A stretch of 64,000 bases of DNA, from positions 26,617,504-26,681,503 of the forward strand of contig NC_066847.1 in the NCBI RefSeq assembly GCF_001640805.2, given 5' to 3'. Below, piece after piece: positions 63,170-64,000 of the stretch (within the stretch, counting starts at the first letter, position 1; each line of letters opens with the position of its first letter). A program made the translations under genes and the position numbers. Source of the DNA: Lates calcarifer. Taxonomy: Eukaryota; Chordata; Actinopteri; Centropomidae. Under the pieces are notes generated by a model, which had not been told where the DNA came from, did no database searches, and saw only the letters and a program-made list of their open reading frames with translations.

Positions 63170-64000
<831 letters not shown>

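Overview
The window is eukaryotic DNA, AT-rich, with long introns, simple repeats and transposon remnants. The repeat content (a DIRS-type retroelement, a hAT-type non-autonomous transposon, a Tc1-like remnant, LINE tails of kinds common in fish) together with the protein similarity points to a teleost fish. The species cannot be told from the sequence.

One protein-coding gene fills the window, on the minus strand: csmd3, the CUB and Sushi multiple domains 3 gene. Transcription runs from high to low coordinates. I could place twenty consecutive coding exons, from 63393 down to 165. All have GT-AG splice sites and matching phases, and together they give 3264 nt (1088 codons) with no frame break. 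The exons encode CUB1-Sushi1-CUB2-Sushi2-CUB3-Sushi3-CUB4-Sushi4-CUB5-Sushi5-CUB6-Sushi6, a 26-residue linker exon lying before Sushi2. The signal-peptide or membrane-anchor exon should lie upstream, beyond 64000. The remaining eight CUBs, the long Sushi tail, the membrane segment and the cytoplasmic tail should lie downstream of position 1. CSMD3 rather than CSMD1 or CSMD2 is inferred from remembered sequences of the human paralogues. Which teleost copy (a or b) is not decidable here.

Layout: 63.4-27 kb holds exons 1-5 separated by 6.6-11.6 kb introns. 27.3-14.9 kb is a compact cluster, exons 5-16, with introns of about 0.3-2.6 kb. 14.9-0.2 kb holds exons 17-20 with introns of 1.4-6.6 kb. 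Mobile elements are intronic. The main ones are a decayed DIRS retroelement with inverted terminal repeats at 8656-12298, a hAT-like element with a perfect 8-bp target duplication at 46045-46576, a Tc1-like remnant at 3924-4622, a remnant of a LINE with a restriction-like endonuclease at 23240-23870, and LINE 3' tails near 43 kb and 49 kb.

The most unusual points are a glycine-rich replacement of the first variable loop of CUB2 (exon 4) and a decayed duplicate of the 5' end of exon 13 in the intron just upstream of it. No second gene, RNA gene or CRISPR array was found.
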